A DNA stretch of 64,000 nucleotides from Vibrio japonicus (GTDB taxonomy: Bacteria; Pseudomonadota; Gammaproteobacteria; Enterobacterales; Vibrionaceae), in assembly GCF_024582835.1 (NCBI RefSeq), contig NZ_CP102096.1, positions 1,488,001 through 1,552,000 of the forward strand, written 5' to 3'. The notes beneath the pieces were generated by a model. That model had not been told where the DNA came from, made no database searches, and was given only the letters and a program-made list of their open reading frames with translations. Shown in pieces: positions 1 through 8,461 of this stretch (the stretch's first letter is position 1; each line of letters starts with the position of its first letter). The position numbers and the translations under genes are program-made.

Positions 1-1
1 C

Positions 2-355
2 TGGTTCAACGGTGAAGTGTCGCAGGTATTGCTACGAAGCGGTGAGTTAGCGCCACAAGGCTTCCCCGTTGTCACTGTGATAGATACTCAAGACTCTTGG
101 GCGGTATTAAATGTGCGTGAAGACTACTTAAAACACTTTAAGAAGAACACCACATTTAGCGCCTACGTACCAGCGCTAGATAAAGATGTGGATTTTAAAG
201 TCACGCACATTGCCGCAATGGGAGATTTCGCCACTTGGCGCTCGACAGATGCTTCTCAGGGCTTCGATCTGCGTACTTTTGAAGTTGAAGCTCGCCCGAC
301 TCAAGCTATTAATGGATTGAGAATGGGTATGAGCTTAGCCGTTCAACTCAACTAG
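2..355 (+). CDS. HlyD-family periplasmic adaptor subunit, C-terminal part
   Basis: This is the end of a gene that begins before the window; the frame is open from base 2 (W-F-N-G-E-V-S-Q-V). The visible 117 residues read as the beta-barrel and membrane-proximal end of an HlyD/EmrA-type membrane fusion protein, including the PTQAINGLRMGMSLAVQL ending typical of such adaptors. These proteins bridge an inner-membrane exporter to an outer-membrane channel. Two ABC-2 type permease genes follow 11 bases later on the same strand, as in the YhiI-RbbA-YhhJ type of exporter, so the three are probably one operon. The ATPase, if any, is not in this window. The GTG at 17 is internal, not a start. Confidence 0.8.
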   Translation, partial: WFNGEVSQVLLRSGELAPQGFPVVTVIDTQDSWAVLNVREDYLKHFKKNTTFSAYVPALDKDVDFKVTHIAAMGDFATWRSTDASQGFDLRTFEVEARPTQAINGLRMGMSLAVQLN

Positions 356-366
356 TTGGCAGAGCG

Positions 367-1563
367 ATGCGTGAACTTATTACCTCACAGGTTGCGATAA
401 TCCGCCGCGATAAATGGTTACTCTCCTGCTTAACTTGGATACCGGTTACTTTGGCGATCATGATTTGGGCGATCTTTTCACAAGGGATTGCCCGAGACTT
501 GCCTATTGGCGTGGTCAACTTAACACCGGGAACACTCTCTCAGCAGTTGATCCGTTACTATGACGCCACATCAACCATGCGAGTGCACAAGCAATATTCA
601 GATGTCGCCCAAGCAAAAGGTGCACTCGTTCGCGGCGAGATTTACGCCTATGCGGTCATCCCATCTCAGTTTGACAAGTCAATCTATAAACAACTCGCAC
701 CGCAAGTGAGCGTATATTACAACAGCCAGATGATTTTGGTTGGTAAGCTGCTAAGCTCTGCTTTTACCCAAGCGCAAGGAACCTTTAACGCACAACTAAG
801 CACCTTAGGCCACCTTTCAAAAGGCGACGCCACACTACTGTCTGCCATGGGTAAAGCGGTGCCGGTTCGCACTCAAATCACGCCACTGTTTAACAAAAAC
901 TCCAACTACGCACAGTTTCTTGTGCCTGCCATTATTCCTGCTCTCTGGCAAATCGTTGTGGTAGTCAGCACTATTTTGGTGTTGGCCGCTAATCATAGAG
1001 ATAAAGGGCTGCAACCATGGCTTGGTTCATCCCCAGTAAAGTCAGTCGTACATACCCTGCTCCCGTACACAATTGTATTTGCTCTGCAAGGGTTTGCGTT
1101 TTTAGTGTGGTTTTACCTTGGGTTTAAATGGCCAATGAATGGCAGTTTTGCAGTCATTTTGTTTGCGCAGTGGATTACCCTAATCGCGTGTATGATCATG
1201 GGGAGTGCGTTCTTCTTCCTCACCTTAGATCCAGCGCGTGCAATGAGTTTTGCAGGTGCATTTACTGCTCCAAGCTTTGCATTCATGGGAATCACCTTCC
1301 CAGTTACCGATATGAGCAGTCTGGCGCAATGGTGGCGGAGTCTTTTACCCGCTAGCCACTATATAGAGGTTCAAGTGAGCCAAGTGAGTTATGGTCATAC
1401 TTGGGTTCAATCTCTCACTCATTTAGTTCCTATGCTGGGGTATATTCTTCCATTGGCAATCAGCGTGTTATTGATCCACAAGCATTTACAATCTAGCCAA
1501 CACTCTGCAGCCAGTAAGCACGTAAAAGCCAGCAAACAAGCAGCGCTGGAGGAGTCAGTATGA
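367..1563 (+). CDS. ABC-2 type transporter permease (YhhJ/DrrB-like), first of two
   Basis: A 398-residue inner-membrane protein. An N-terminal transmembrane helix (about residues 18-38) is followed by a large extracytoplasmic domain (about 45-175), then five or so hydrophobic segments from residue 185 to 375. This is the layout of ABC2_membrane_3 permeases such as YhhJ. The motif RRDKW near the N-terminus and the GE(I)YAYAVIP stretch of the periplasmic domain are family-like. The stop overlaps the start of the next permease by 4 bases (ATGA), so translation is probably coupled. With the HlyD adaptor upstream it should form an export complex; the substrate is unknown. No ATP-binding subunit is encoded next to it here. 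Confidence 0.85.
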   Translation: MRELITSQVAIIRRDKWLLSCLTWIPVTLAIMIWAIFSQGIARDLPIGVVNLTPGTLSQQLIRYYDATSTMRVHKQYSDVAQAKGALVRGEIYAYAVIPSQFDKSIYKQLAPQVSVYYNSQMILVGKLLSSAFTQAQGTFNAQLSTLGHLSKGDATLLSAMGKAVPVRTQITPLFNKNSNYAQFLVPAIIPALWQIVVVVSTILVLAANHRDKGLQPWLGSSPVKSVVHTLLPYTIVFALQGFAFLVWFYLGFKWPMNGSFAVILFAQWITLIACMIMGSAFFFLTLDPARAMSFAGAFTAPSFAFMGITFPVTDMSSLAQWWRSLLPASHYIEVQVSQVSYGHTWVQSLTHLVPMLGYILPLAISVLLIHKHLQSSQHSAASKHVKASKQAALEESV

Positions 1564-2711
1564 ACTTGCTTACATTGATAAAGTCAGAACTGAAAGCACT
1601 GCTGAGCAATCCTGTTGTGGTACTCACCGTGTTCGGTGGTGTGGTGTTTTATTCATTTCTCTACCCACTGCCGTACAGCAACCAAACGCCACGCGAACAA
1701 CCAATCAGTGTCGTTAACTTGGATATGAGCCAAACCAGCTTTAAACTGGAACGCATGGTAGATGCCACGCCACAAGTCAACGTTGTTCGGCGAGACCACT
1801 CACTCGAACAAGCCCGTAACGCATTCTTAAACGGTGAAATCAGCGGTATTTTGGTTATCCCAGAACACTTCTACAAAGACATTTTATTAGGTAAAAGCCC
1901 CACCCTTGCCTACGCAGGTGACGCTTCCTACTTCTTGGTTTACGGAACCATTGTTGAAGGGTTAGCGAAAGCAGGCGGTACGCTAGCCGCGCAAACCACT
2001 GTCTCCAAACTGCTTTTAGAAGGCCAACCTCTTTCACTGGCAGAAGAGCAATACGCCGCAACCAAACTCAACTTAAAACCGACATTTAACCCTCGCATGG
2101 GTTATGTGGATTACGTTGTTCCTGCGGTATTTGTGCTTATTCTGCAACAAACTATGGCGATGGCGGCAGGCTTGATGGTTGGCACACAAAAGCTCGGCAA
2201 AGGCTACTGGCGTAACGTACCACCAGCTCAATTGCTCGCCGTACGTTTTACTGTTTTGATCGTTATCTATTACCTACTCAGCATGTACTATTTTGGTGCA
2301 AGCTTTACCATGCAAGGCGTGAATCAGCTCGCGCATGCAGGCCAGTTATTAACGCTACTTCTGCCGTTTTTAATAGCATCGTGCGCGATCGGTATTTGGC
2401 TAGGCTCTGTCACCCCAAGGCGCGAGTTAGTCACGTTAGTGGTTTTGATTAGCTCCATGCCCCTTATCTTCAGCGCCGGGTTTATCTGGCCAGTCGAAAT
2501 GATCCCGTCACCTATCGTCTGGCTGTCTAAACTGTTCCCAAGCACGCCAGCAATACAGAGTTTTCTGGCTTTAAATCAAATGGGCGCTGACTGGACACAA
2601 ATCCGCGAAGGTTATCTTCAGATTTGGTTTTTGGCGGTTGTGTGGAGCGTATTTGCTTATCTCGCGTATCGAAGAAGTTTAAGGGAAGATTTTAGAGAGT
2701 ATCAGGGTTGA
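1560..2711 (+). CDS. ABC-2 type transporter permease, second of two
   Basis: A 383-residue paralogue of the preceding permease with the same architecture: one N-terminal transmembrane helix (about 17-37), a periplasmic domain (about 45-180) with the matching element GEISGILVIP, and a C-terminal block of five to six transmembrane segments. Two half-size permeases of this kind would make a heterodimeric membrane core. The start overlaps the upstream stop (ATGA). A Rho-independent terminator follows just after the stop, so this is the last gene of the exporter operon. Confidence 0.85.
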   Translation: MNLLTLIKSELKALLSNPVVVLTVFGGVVFYSFLYPLPYSNQTPREQPISVVNLDMSQTSFKLERMVDATPQVNVVRRDHSLEQARNAFLNGEISGILVIPEHFYKDILLGKSPTLAYAGDASYFLVYGTIVEGLAKAGGTLAAQTTVSKLLLEGQPLSLAEEQYAATKLNLKPTFNPRMGYVDYVVPAVFVLILQQTMAMAAGLMVGTQKLGKGYWRNVPPAQLLAVRFTVLIVIYYLLSMYYFGASFTMQGVNQLAHAGQLLTLLLPFLIASCAIGIWLGSVTPRRELVTLVVLISSMPLIFSAGFIWPVEMIPSPIVWLSKLFPSTPAIQSFLALNQMGADWTQIREGYLQIWFLAVVWSVFAYLAYRRSLREDFREYQG

Positions 2712-2714
2712 GTT

Positions 2715-2741
2715 GGGGGGCTGAAGTTTATGCCCCTTTTC
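2715..2741 (+). terminator. Rho-independent terminator after the permease operon
   Basis: A GGGGC stem (2717-2721) pairs with GCCCC (2732-2736) across a 10-base loop and is followed by TTTTC. It lies 4 bases after the second permease stop. Confidence 0.7.
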
Positions 2742-2894
2742 TTGCTAGAGCTATCACTTCCAATAAACGCACAAGTCATATTTTGGCTTAATTAATCTAA
2801 TACCACTAGTATGGAATGAAGTGTTTATCTTGCTGGTAGCTGTTCAAAACGATATGTCTCAATTAATTCTCTAAGCTGATTGGTATCTCGAGAG

Positions 2895-3278
2895 TTATTT
2901 ACTGGAATAAGCGAGATCAGAGTATTGGTAGTCAATGCTACTTTTGGTAGCCTCAAGTCCAATAAATTTCGTCGCTAACTGAAACGGGTTGAGAGATCCT
3001 GCTACAGCGGCACCTACAGCGACGCCTTGAGTAGCAGAAAGAAACATGTTGTGGTTTTGCTTGGTAAACGCATCAATGTTATTAGCGCTTGCTACAGCCC
3101 GTTGGGAGACAAGATGCATCACTTGCATAGCATCGCTATGGTTCGTTTCAGACAGATCATAATCGACAAATGATTGTTCATATTCCTGGGCCATTACTGC
3201 CGGTTCATTTGGTGTCATCGAGCAACCAGCCATCATCACGATAAGTGAAAATGCGATAGATTTTTTTAAAAATATCAT
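2895..3278 (-). CDS. Small putative lipoprotein of unknown function
   Basis: A 127-residue protein starting MIFLKKSIAF. I chose this start because an AGGAT ribosome-binding sequence sits about 9 bases upstream and because it exposes a lipoprotein signal peptide ending MMAGC (lipobox, Cys about residue 18); upstream in-frame start codons add residues that do not look like a signal. The mature part has no motif I recognise. It contains a Gly/Ala-rich stretch (about residues 80-95, VAVGAAVAGSLNP) that may insert in or lie on a membrane. It is a single gene facing away from the zinc-ribbon gene to its right. Function unknown. Confidence 0.65.
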   Translation of the reverse strand: MIFLKKSIAFSLIVMMAGCSMTPNEPAVMAQEYEQSFVDYDLSETNHSDAMQVMHLVSQRAVASANNIDAFTKQNHNMFLSATQGVAVGAAVAGSLNPFQLATKFIGLEATKSSIDYQYSDLAYSSK

Positions 3279-3524
3279 TGGATTTACTATCCTGTGAGAA
3301 TTACTTGTGGGAAAATAACAAATCACAGCTATATCATATGGTTAGCTTTTAGTCTGGCAGCATAATGTAGAATGCTACCGAAATAATATTTTCTATTTTC
3401 TTTTTGGAATATTCCTACAATAGAAGTCGCATTCAGTTGAATTATAATGACTTTTCAATTGTTGGATGTATGATTATTCCAAGTGATAAAATTAGGCTAC
3501 TGAAGTAGATTAAGGTTCGATTTT

Positions 3525-3857
3525 ATGACATGTAAACATTGTGGTTTACCAACATTACCAGGATGGGATAGTAACCCGATGGACATTTGTAACGTATGTT
3601 CAGACAAGAAAGCTCAGCAATGGCAAGAGGAAACTCAAGGTGGTCAGAATCCAAAAGGGGCTGATGGAACGGAGTATTTTACTCATGTTTGTAAATCTTG
3701 TTTTTCTCCTGCCTTTGAAAATAAAAGCGCCTTTTTTGGATTCGCCACGATGGCAACGGCAACATACTGTAAAAAGTGTGACCGAAAGGCTCTGATACCT
3801 ATTGATACTCCTAAAGGCAAAGAGATCATGAAAAGAAATGGGTATGTTAAAAGTTAA
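3525..3857 (+). CDS. Small protein with two predicted zinc ribbons
   Basis: A 110-residue protein with four CxxC pairs: Cys3/Cys6, Cys22/Cys25, Cys56/Cys59 and Cys82/Cys85. The first two pairs and the last two pairs each fit a zinc-ribbon fold. Nothing else is recognisable, and zinc ribbons of this size can bind nucleic acid, bind protein or be structural. It stands alone between an oppositely oriented lipoprotein gene and a terminator-rich gap. The alternative frame over the same bases lacks such motifs and is a shadow. Confidence 0.7.
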   Translation: MTCKHCGLPTLPGWDSNPMDICNVCSDKKAQQWQEETQGGQNPKGADGTEYFTHVCKSCFSPAFENKSAFFGFATMATATYCKKCDRKALIPIDTPKGKEIMKRNGYVKS

Positions 3858-3961
3858 GCTGAAACGGTACTTTTACGATTAGGTGCATACTGATGGTGGC
3901 TATAGTTTCTATGTATTGCAAGCTCAATCGGAGTTAGACGAAACCTTAAAAAACTTTAAAT

Positions 3962-3986
3962 GAGCCTTCAAATTGGAGGCTTTTTG
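3962..3986 (+). terminator. Probable Rho-independent terminator
   Basis: AGCCT (3963-3967) pairs with AGGCT (3977-3981), followed by TTTTTG. It would end transcripts coming from the zinc-ribbon gene. Confidence 0.55.
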
Positions 3987-4151
3987 ACATTTGAACGATA
4001 GTATTCGCTTCACAACGTGCGTGATCTACACCCTCAATATTGAACATTCATTAACCCCATTCTTCCATATCTGTAGTTATTAACAAACTGCCAATTTAGC
4101 AAAGTCGATAGCAAACTTTTATCCAAAACAATGCCTCAACCACCATCTTTC

Positions 4152-4180
4152 AAAAGGCTTAGAAACTCTCCAAGCCTTTT
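4152..4180. terminator. Bidirectional terminator hairpin
   Basis: AAAAGGCTT (4152-4160) and AAGCCTTTT (4172-4180) form a 9-bp stem with an 11-base loop and A/T flanks on both sides. It suits the minus-strand gene ending at 4243. Confidence 0.65.
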
Positions 4181-4242
4181 CACCTTCATTGCCCGTCAGA
4201 GAATAGCAAGCAAATAGAGCAATCTCCTTACCCTATCCCGCC

Positions 4243-4650
4243 CTATGCGTTTTCTTTGCTCTCGTTATCTTTTACGCGAGCAACCACCGTCGAGCCGGGA
4301 GCGATCTCTGGTTGGTTTGATGTGCTGAAGATCCGCACGTTGTTTCGAGCATCAACCACAAATAGCGGTAACAAATGCGAGTTTTTATATTGACTTTGGT
4401 AGTCATCAAAACTGAATGCGTCGCTGATCTTAGTGTGTTTTATTTCGGCACCTTGGTTGATTAGGCTTGCGAGCTTTTTGTAGCTGACAGGCTCTGAAAA
4501 CAGAATTTTTCCATAGTGTTCTTCCGCCGCAATATGCTTATCACTCTCGCTCACCGCATCGTTCAGGCTATAGACGTTTTGCTCGTCAAACTCATTAATA
4601 AAACGCATGCCTGCTGTCACATTCAGGTATTTATCTGGTGTCATCGTCAC
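4243..4650 (-). pseudogene. Probable C-terminal fragment of a Na+/H+ (CPA1-type) antiporter
   Basis: A 135-residue frame from a GTG. The sequence resembles the cytoplasmic tail that follows the membrane domain in some long CPA1 sodium/proton antiporters: a KLASLINQGAEI segment, then LLPLFVVDARNNVRIF, then an ending like PEIAPGSTVVARV. The frame stays open upstream of the GTG to about 4728 and encodes a hydrophobic stretch (SALQFVSIIRIIIAKL) that could be the remains of the last transmembrane helix. No antiporter body is present. I therefore read it as a decayed remnant, although a free-standing regulatory domain is possible. The family assignment is from memory. Confidence 0.45.
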
Positions 4651-4739
4651 ATCGAACTTCAGTTTTGCAATAATTATTCTAATGATGCTGACGAACTGAA
4701 GTGCACTAAAATTTACTTTTCACTAGAGCAATCCTGTTA

Positions 4740-4968
4740 ACTATTTGATTTAATAAAAAATAAAATTTAGTTGCGAAATACGTATCTATTATGTGTACAT
4801 AGTGTATAGTGGCGTCAGCTCTAGTAGTGAGCTATTGATAGAATATTTAGTTCAAGATCTTCTCAGTTTTTTTTCGATTAAATTCGTCATATCTATCCTG
4901 CGATACCTTTTTCTTCATTCCTTATTTAGTAGCTTTCTTTTTAATTTAATCAATGTATCGAGATATAT
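4740..4968 (+). promoter_or_regulatory. Long AT-rich leader of the cold-shock gene
   Basis: About 230 AT-rich bases precede the cold-shock gene with no reading frame of substance. Cold-shock genes of the CspA type usually carry a long structured 5' leader that controls translation by temperature. A small hairpin (AGCTC 4817-4821 with GAGCT 4829-4833) is visible. The promoter itself cannot be placed with confidence. Confidence 0.45.
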
Positions 4969-5181
4969 ATGTCAAATAAAACAACTGGTTCAGTAAAATG
5001 GTTTAATGAAACAAAAGGTTTTGGGTTTATCACACCTGATAACGGTGGTGCAGATCTATTTGTTCATTTCAAATCAATTGCTAGCGAAGGTTTCAAAACA
5101 TTAGCTGATGGGCAAAAAGTTTCATTCAATGTGGAACAAGGTAACAAAGGCCCACAAGCTGGCAACGTTACTTTAGTATAA
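4969..5181 (+). CDS. Cold-shock protein, CspA family
   Basis: A 70-residue single cold-shock (OB-fold) domain. RNP1 is visible as KGFGFI (about residues 16-21) and RNP2 as LFVHF (about 30-34), with the usual GxVKWFN opening. Such proteins bind single-stranded RNA and DNA and act as RNA chaperones at low temperature or in growth transitions. Full length for the family. A strong terminator follows at once, so it is monocistronic, and the leader is long as in cspA. Which csp paralogue it is cannot be said. Confidence 0.95.
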   Translation: MSNKTTGSVKWFNETKGFGFITPDNGGADLFVHFKSIASEGFKTLADGQKVSFNVEQGNKGPQAGNVTLV

Positions 5182-5189
5182 GAATCTCT

Positions 5190-5223
5190 AAAAAGATCTC
5201 TCCTCATTGGTGAGATCTTTTTA
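5190..5223 (+). terminator. Terminator of the cold-shock gene
   Basis: AAAAAGATCTC (5190-5200) is the perfect inverse of GAGATCTTTTT (5212-5222), with an 11-base loop and a T-rich end. Confidence 0.85.
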
Positions 5224-5247
5224 TTTAGATACTTACCAAGGAGTCAA

Positions 5248-5325
5248 ATGACTCGAAAAACCAATCGAAAGGTATATTGGTTGATGCCCTGCTTGTTCAG
5301 AGAACAATCAAAGGACAAAATTTAA
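5248..5325 (+). CDS. Possible 25-residue small protein
   Basis: A short frame (MTRKTNRKVYWLMPCLF...) with a strong ribosome-binding sequence, AAGGAG, 6 bases before the ATG. It is basic at the N-terminus and has one hydrophobic patch. I recognise no family. It is listed because the initiation signal is good; coding is unproven. The following bases, 5326-5552, show no other gene. Confidence 0.35.
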   Translation: MTRKTNRKVYWLMPCLFREQSKDKI

Positions 5326-5552
5326 TTGTTCACAATAAAATATTGCCTTCATCATAGTAAGACTTCTTGGTCTGCTACCATGCATCTGTTAAATAGCGAT
5401 GTATTAAGACGTCATATTCTACCTAGCATAAGCATCTATCTTTTTAATCTGATTTTTTCATTTTTCGAGTTGAGAAACACTAGTGAAATTAAAGATGGAT
5501 AAAGGAAGAATTTTTGGGGTTTTACTATCCAATGAAAGAAGGAAATTGAACT

Positions 5553-5702
5553 TTGAAAAAGCCATCAACTGGTTCTAAATCCAAGACTGTCAAAGTCAAA
5601 GATCCTAGTAAAGATGAAAGCTCTGATAGCATTCATAAGATAAGAAAAAAAATCGAAAACATTTTGTTAGAACGAGAACAAAAAAAACTTTGGGATCTAT
5701 AA
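5553..5702 (+). CDS. Small charged protein, TTG start, PA3496-like ending
   Basis: A 49-residue frame starting at TTG with AAGGA 10 bases upstream. The first half is Lys/Ser rich and disordered; the second half is a charged helix, IRKKIENILLEREQKKLWDL, of the sort found at the end of short PA3496-type proteins of gamma-proteobacteria. The function of that family is not known to me. It lies 13 bases before the next small gene and is probably co-transcribed with it. Confidence 0.5.
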   Translation: MKKPSTGSKSKTVKVKDPSKDESSDSIHKIRKKIENILLEREQKKLWDL

Positions 5703-5715
5703 AGTAGAGAACTAT

Positions 5716-5916
5716 ATGAGAAAGCCAGTAAGAAAATCGAGCAAAAAAACACAAAAAAACAACTTTGAAGAGCGATTTGCTCTGATGGTTGGAGAGTATC
5801 AAAAGGCGAAAGACGTTCTTGATTCTATGCCAGAAGGTACTTCAGAGTATCAAACTCAGAAAAAAGTATGTGACAAGCTATTTGCTAGTGCTGAACGATA
5901 TATTAATAAAAATTAA
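5716..5916 (+). CDS. Small hypothetical protein
   Basis: A 66-residue protein: a very basic first 15 residues (MRKPVRKSSKKTQKN), then a predicted helical hairpin (about 18-62) with a region like EYQKAKDVLDSMPEG. No cysteines, no signal peptide, no transmembrane segment. It follows the 49-residue gene by 13 bases. Both products are small and basic at one end, which would fit nucleic-acid or ribosome association, but that is only inference. Confidence 0.5.
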   Translation: MRKPVRKSSKKTQKNNFEERFALMVGEYQKAKDVLDSMPEGTSEYQTQKKVCDKLFASAERYINKN

Positions 5917-6129
5917 CGAGTCTCAATGGTATCCCTCTGCTTTGTATAACATTCTTATTTGAACTATTCCTAGGCAAGGGGGCACACCACAATCATTAGG
6001 TGCTCTATAAGTGTTAGCTAATGAAAACATCTGAATCCAGTTAACTTTAAAAATCCAAATACCGCTCATCAGTCAATGCTTTCGTCACTGACCGTGCTAC
6101 TCAGGATCATTACCGCTACTGCCATAGAG

Positions 6130-6393
6130 TTACTTGGTTAGAATAGAAGGCCCAAAACGAACTTCACGAAAGTGAGGATTATCAATCAGCACTTCCATCA
6201 CAGAAAGCTGACTTAACTCAACAAGCGTTTCCAGACCTTGTAGTTCGACTTTAATGCACTCCTCCCGATTCTGGTTTCGCGCGGTATCAAGCGCTTTACA
6301 TTCCATCACTTTTCCTGATTTCAACGTGAGCCGAATTGGGTATTGGTACATACAGACGATTTCAATATAATCGTATTCGCTGCAACTGATCAT
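6130..6393 (-). CDS. rof: Rho-binding antiterminator, Rof/YaeO family
   Basis: An 87-residue protein whose opening (ISCSEYDYIEIVCMYQYPIR) matches the start of Rof (I-x-C-x-x-Y-D-x-x-E-x-x-C), followed by a small beta-sandwich with LTLKSGKVMECKA. Rof binds the primary RNA-binding domain of the termination factor Rho and inhibits Rho-dependent termination. Length is normal. It is transcribed alone; an AGGAGA ribosome-binding sequence lies just upstream. Identification rests on the N-terminal pattern and the length. Confidence 0.8.
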   Translation of the reverse strand: MISCSEYDYIEIVCMYQYPIRLTLKSGKVMECKALDTARNQNREECIKVELQGLETLVELSQLSVMEVLIDNPHFREVRFGPSILTK

Positions 6394-6539
6394 GAGCGTC
6401 TCCTTTCTCTCCTATACATGGTATAGCCCTATCCGTAGTAAAGAGCACAACCGCTGCGTCAAAGATTCCTAACTACTATTCTTTATTTGACAGGTACGAA
6501 CTTATACAATGCTACAAAATTGATTAGTACGGAAATATC

Positions 6540-7061
6540 ATGGCAAAACTAACCCTTCAAGAGCAAATGCTAAAAGCTGGCCTAGTGAATGAGAAAAAAC
6601 TAAAAAAGGCGAAGAAAGGTTCAAAGAAATCTCGTGTACAAGCGCGTGAGGTAAAAGCAGCCGTTGAAGAAAACAAGCGTTTACAGCAAGAGCGTGACAA
6701 AGAGCTGAGCACACAGCAAAAAGAGCAGCGTTTGACGAAAGAAATCCAAGCGCAGATCAAACAGCTAATCGAAATGAACAAACTGGATCTCGCAGACGGC
6801 GATATTAAATACAATTTCACCGACGGTACGCTTGTTAAATCTCTCTATGTTCCTTCAATGGTTCGTGACCAGTTGGCAAAAGGCATATTGGCCATTGCTC
6901 GATATGAAGAAACTTACGTGGTTATTCCAAGCAGCGTAGCAAACAAAATAGCGCAACGTGATGAACAAACGATCATCGAGCAGAAAACAGCTGAAGCGGA
7001 TGTGGTCGCTGAAGATGATCCATACGCTGACTTTGTCGTGCCAGATGATTTAATGTGGTAA
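6540..7061 (+). CDS. yaiL: DUF2058 (YaiL-type) protein
   Basis: A 173-residue protein beginning MAKLTLQEQMLKAGLV, the family signature, followed by a Lys/Arg/Glu-rich coiled coil (about 18-80) and a compact C-terminal domain (LVVPSMVRDQL-like region, here about 105-135). YaiL has been described as a nucleoprotein or polynucleotide-associated enzyme; its biochemical role is poorly defined. Full length for the family, single gene with an acidic tail (EDDPYADFVVPDDLMW). Confidence 0.85.
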   Translation: MAKLTLQEQMLKAGLVNEKKLKKAKKGSKKSRVQAREVKAAVEENKRLQQERDKELSTQQKEQRLTKEIQAQIKQLIEMNKLDLADGDIKYNFTDGTLVKSLYVPSMVRDQLAKGILAIARYEETYVVIPSSVANKIAQRDEQTIIEQKTAEADVVAEDDPYADFVVPDDLMW

Positions 7062-7093
7062 TCGCCTAAAGCGTATTGCCCAAATACTGAGAG

Positions 7094-7123
7094 CTCCAGA
7101 AGCGTTAATGTTAGCTTCTGGAG
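7094..7123. terminator. Perfect hairpin after the YaiL gene
   Basis: CTCCAGAAGC (7094-7103) and GCTTCTGGAG (7114-7123) make a 10-bp stem. No run of T follows on either strand, so it may stop transcription only weakly or may stabilise the 3' end. Confidence 0.5.
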
Positions 7124-7195
7124 TTCATAATGAAAAATTGAACAATGTTCTACGGGCTTTCAAACATCAAGCATAGTGTTTGCGACAGTTTGGCT

Positions 7196-7816
7196 CTAAT
7201 TAAAATACCAAACTAAATTCGCGTTTATGCTATTTATCTCAAAATCCGCAGACAATTTTTCGCCACCAGCATAGCTATATGAAAATGTCTCATCCTGTAG
7301 CACTGCCCACTCTACTTGCAGTCTCACTTGGTTCCCATTTCCAATTTCCATACCCAGGCCGTAGGCAAAACCACTTTCAGTGTCACTCGCTCCTCCCAAT
7401 TCTGCAGTTGCTCTCCCATAACCAAGAAGACCATAAAGAGAAAAGTGCTCATGGAAAGGAAAAGTAGGACGAGCATATACACCAAAGTACTTGCTAATTT
7501 CCATAGACTCATCTAAAAAGTCGCCATCACTACTATTAAAAGCGCCTCGAGCCTCTACTGACAACCAAGGATTAAACCTGTAGCCCGCGAGTCCACCAAT
7601 CATTGATACATCGGAGATGTTCTCTTTAGTAGACATCAATGGATCGCCATTCGCGTCATAAAGCTTGGCGTCAGCATCGATATCTAGAAAGTAACCACCT
7701 ACACCAAAATAAAAGTCATTATACCCATCTGATTTTACATAGTGGTTATTCGCCAACGCGCTGCTCGACATGGCGAGTACGGATAAAAAAGTCCCAACTT
7801 TCACTGCTAACTTCAT
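7196..7816 (-). CDS. Outer-membrane beta-barrel protein (OmpA-like barrel, OmpW/porin-like)
   Basis: A 206-residue protein with a clear signal peptide (MKLAVKVGTFLSVLAMSSSALA, cleavage near residue 22-23) and alternating strands ending in aromatic-rich NLVWYFN, the C-terminal Phe/Asn signature region of outer-membrane barrels. Internal elements such as YFGVGGYFLDI, GLAGYRFNPWLSVEARG and LYGLLGYGRA are typical of the eight-stranded OMP_b-brl family. Probable surface or porin role; ligand unknown. Monocistronic. Confidence 0.8.
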   Translation of the reverse strand: MKLAVKVGTFLSVLAMSSSALANNHYVKSDGYNDFYFGVGGYFLDIDADAKLYDANGDPLMSTKENISDVSMIGGLAGYRFNPWLSVEARGAFNSSDGDFLDESMEISKYFGVYARPTFPFHEHFSLYGLLGYGRATAELGGASDTESGFAYGLGMEIGNGNQVRLQVEWAVLQDETFSYSYAGGEKLSADFEINSINANLVWYFN

Positions 7817-8023
7817 CGCATTTCCTTATTTCTTGTAGTAAAAAACCAATATGAAACTGGTAATTAAATATTAGTGCATTTCTCCTAACACTCACCCTTA
7901 AGGTCTAGAAACAAGAAGTACGTAATATTATTGATACAAATAGAAATAAAGACTTGATTTATGAGAAAAGTTGTATAATCATCGAGGTGCTTATTCACCT
8001 CTGAGCACTCGAACTCTGAATAC

Positions 8024-8461
8024 TCAAAACCCCCTACGCTTCCAAAATTCTCCTTCGTCGCGGGCATAGACATCGAACGTTTTATCTGCAATGACTGATC
8101 CATCCATTTTGACCGTCATACGCCATTTACCTATATTCGACTCATAGCCATTGATGGGGTCAAGTAGTTGGATTGTATCTCCTAAGTAAAAGTCCCAATC
8201 ATTGCTTCCTACGTGGATGTCACCGGTAAACGGTTCTAAAACTTGCCCTTTCTTTCCTAATACCCCGGGATGCGAAATGCAATACTCGATTACACGTCCT
8301 TTGGCTTTTTTAATATTTATGATGTAGCCAAATTCCACCTCTTCATCTGCTGGAACTTGTGTCGTGAACTCTTGAATTTTAGGTAAATGCCGAGAGTTAG
8401 AGTCCCAGTTTGAATAGATTCCATAAGAGGTCATTTCGACAATTGGGGAACGCTTTGCCAT
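8024..8461 (-). CDS. DUF3859 domain protein
   Basis: About 145 residues. Family features visible: GIYSNWDSNSRHLPKIQEFT near the start, VEFGYIINIKKAKG in the middle, then NDWDFYLGDT and GKWRMTVKMDG towards the end. The function of DUF3859 is unknown. Three starts are possible: GTG 8470, ATG 8461 (chosen; GGTGG lies 5 bases upstream) and ATG 8434, which overlaps the stop of the upstream P-loop gene as ATGA. Whichever is used, the gene overlaps or abuts that gene, so the two are translationally linked. Confidence 0.75.
   Translation of the reverse strand: MAKRSPIVEMTSYGIYSNWDSNSRHLPKIQEFTTQVPADEEVEFGYIINIKKAKGRVIEYCISHPGVLGKKGQVLEPFTGDIHVGSNDWDFYLGDTIQLLDPINGYESNIGKWRMTVKMDGSVIADKTFDVYARDEGEFWKRRGF

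Larger units (their letters stand above)
3858..4242. other. Gap with a short reading frame and two hairpins
   Basis: No convincing gene. A 26-codon frame from GTG 3883 to TGA 3963 (peptide beginning HTDGGYSFYVLQ) reads like the tail of a longer protein and may be a relic; it has no clear ribosome-binding site. It is followed directly by a hairpin. The rest, 3990-4150, shows nothing I can name. Confidence 0.4.

Noticed and set aside
1128..1355. Alternative frames within the permease genes
   Set aside because: They lie inside intact transmembrane-protein genes and show no protein-like pattern.
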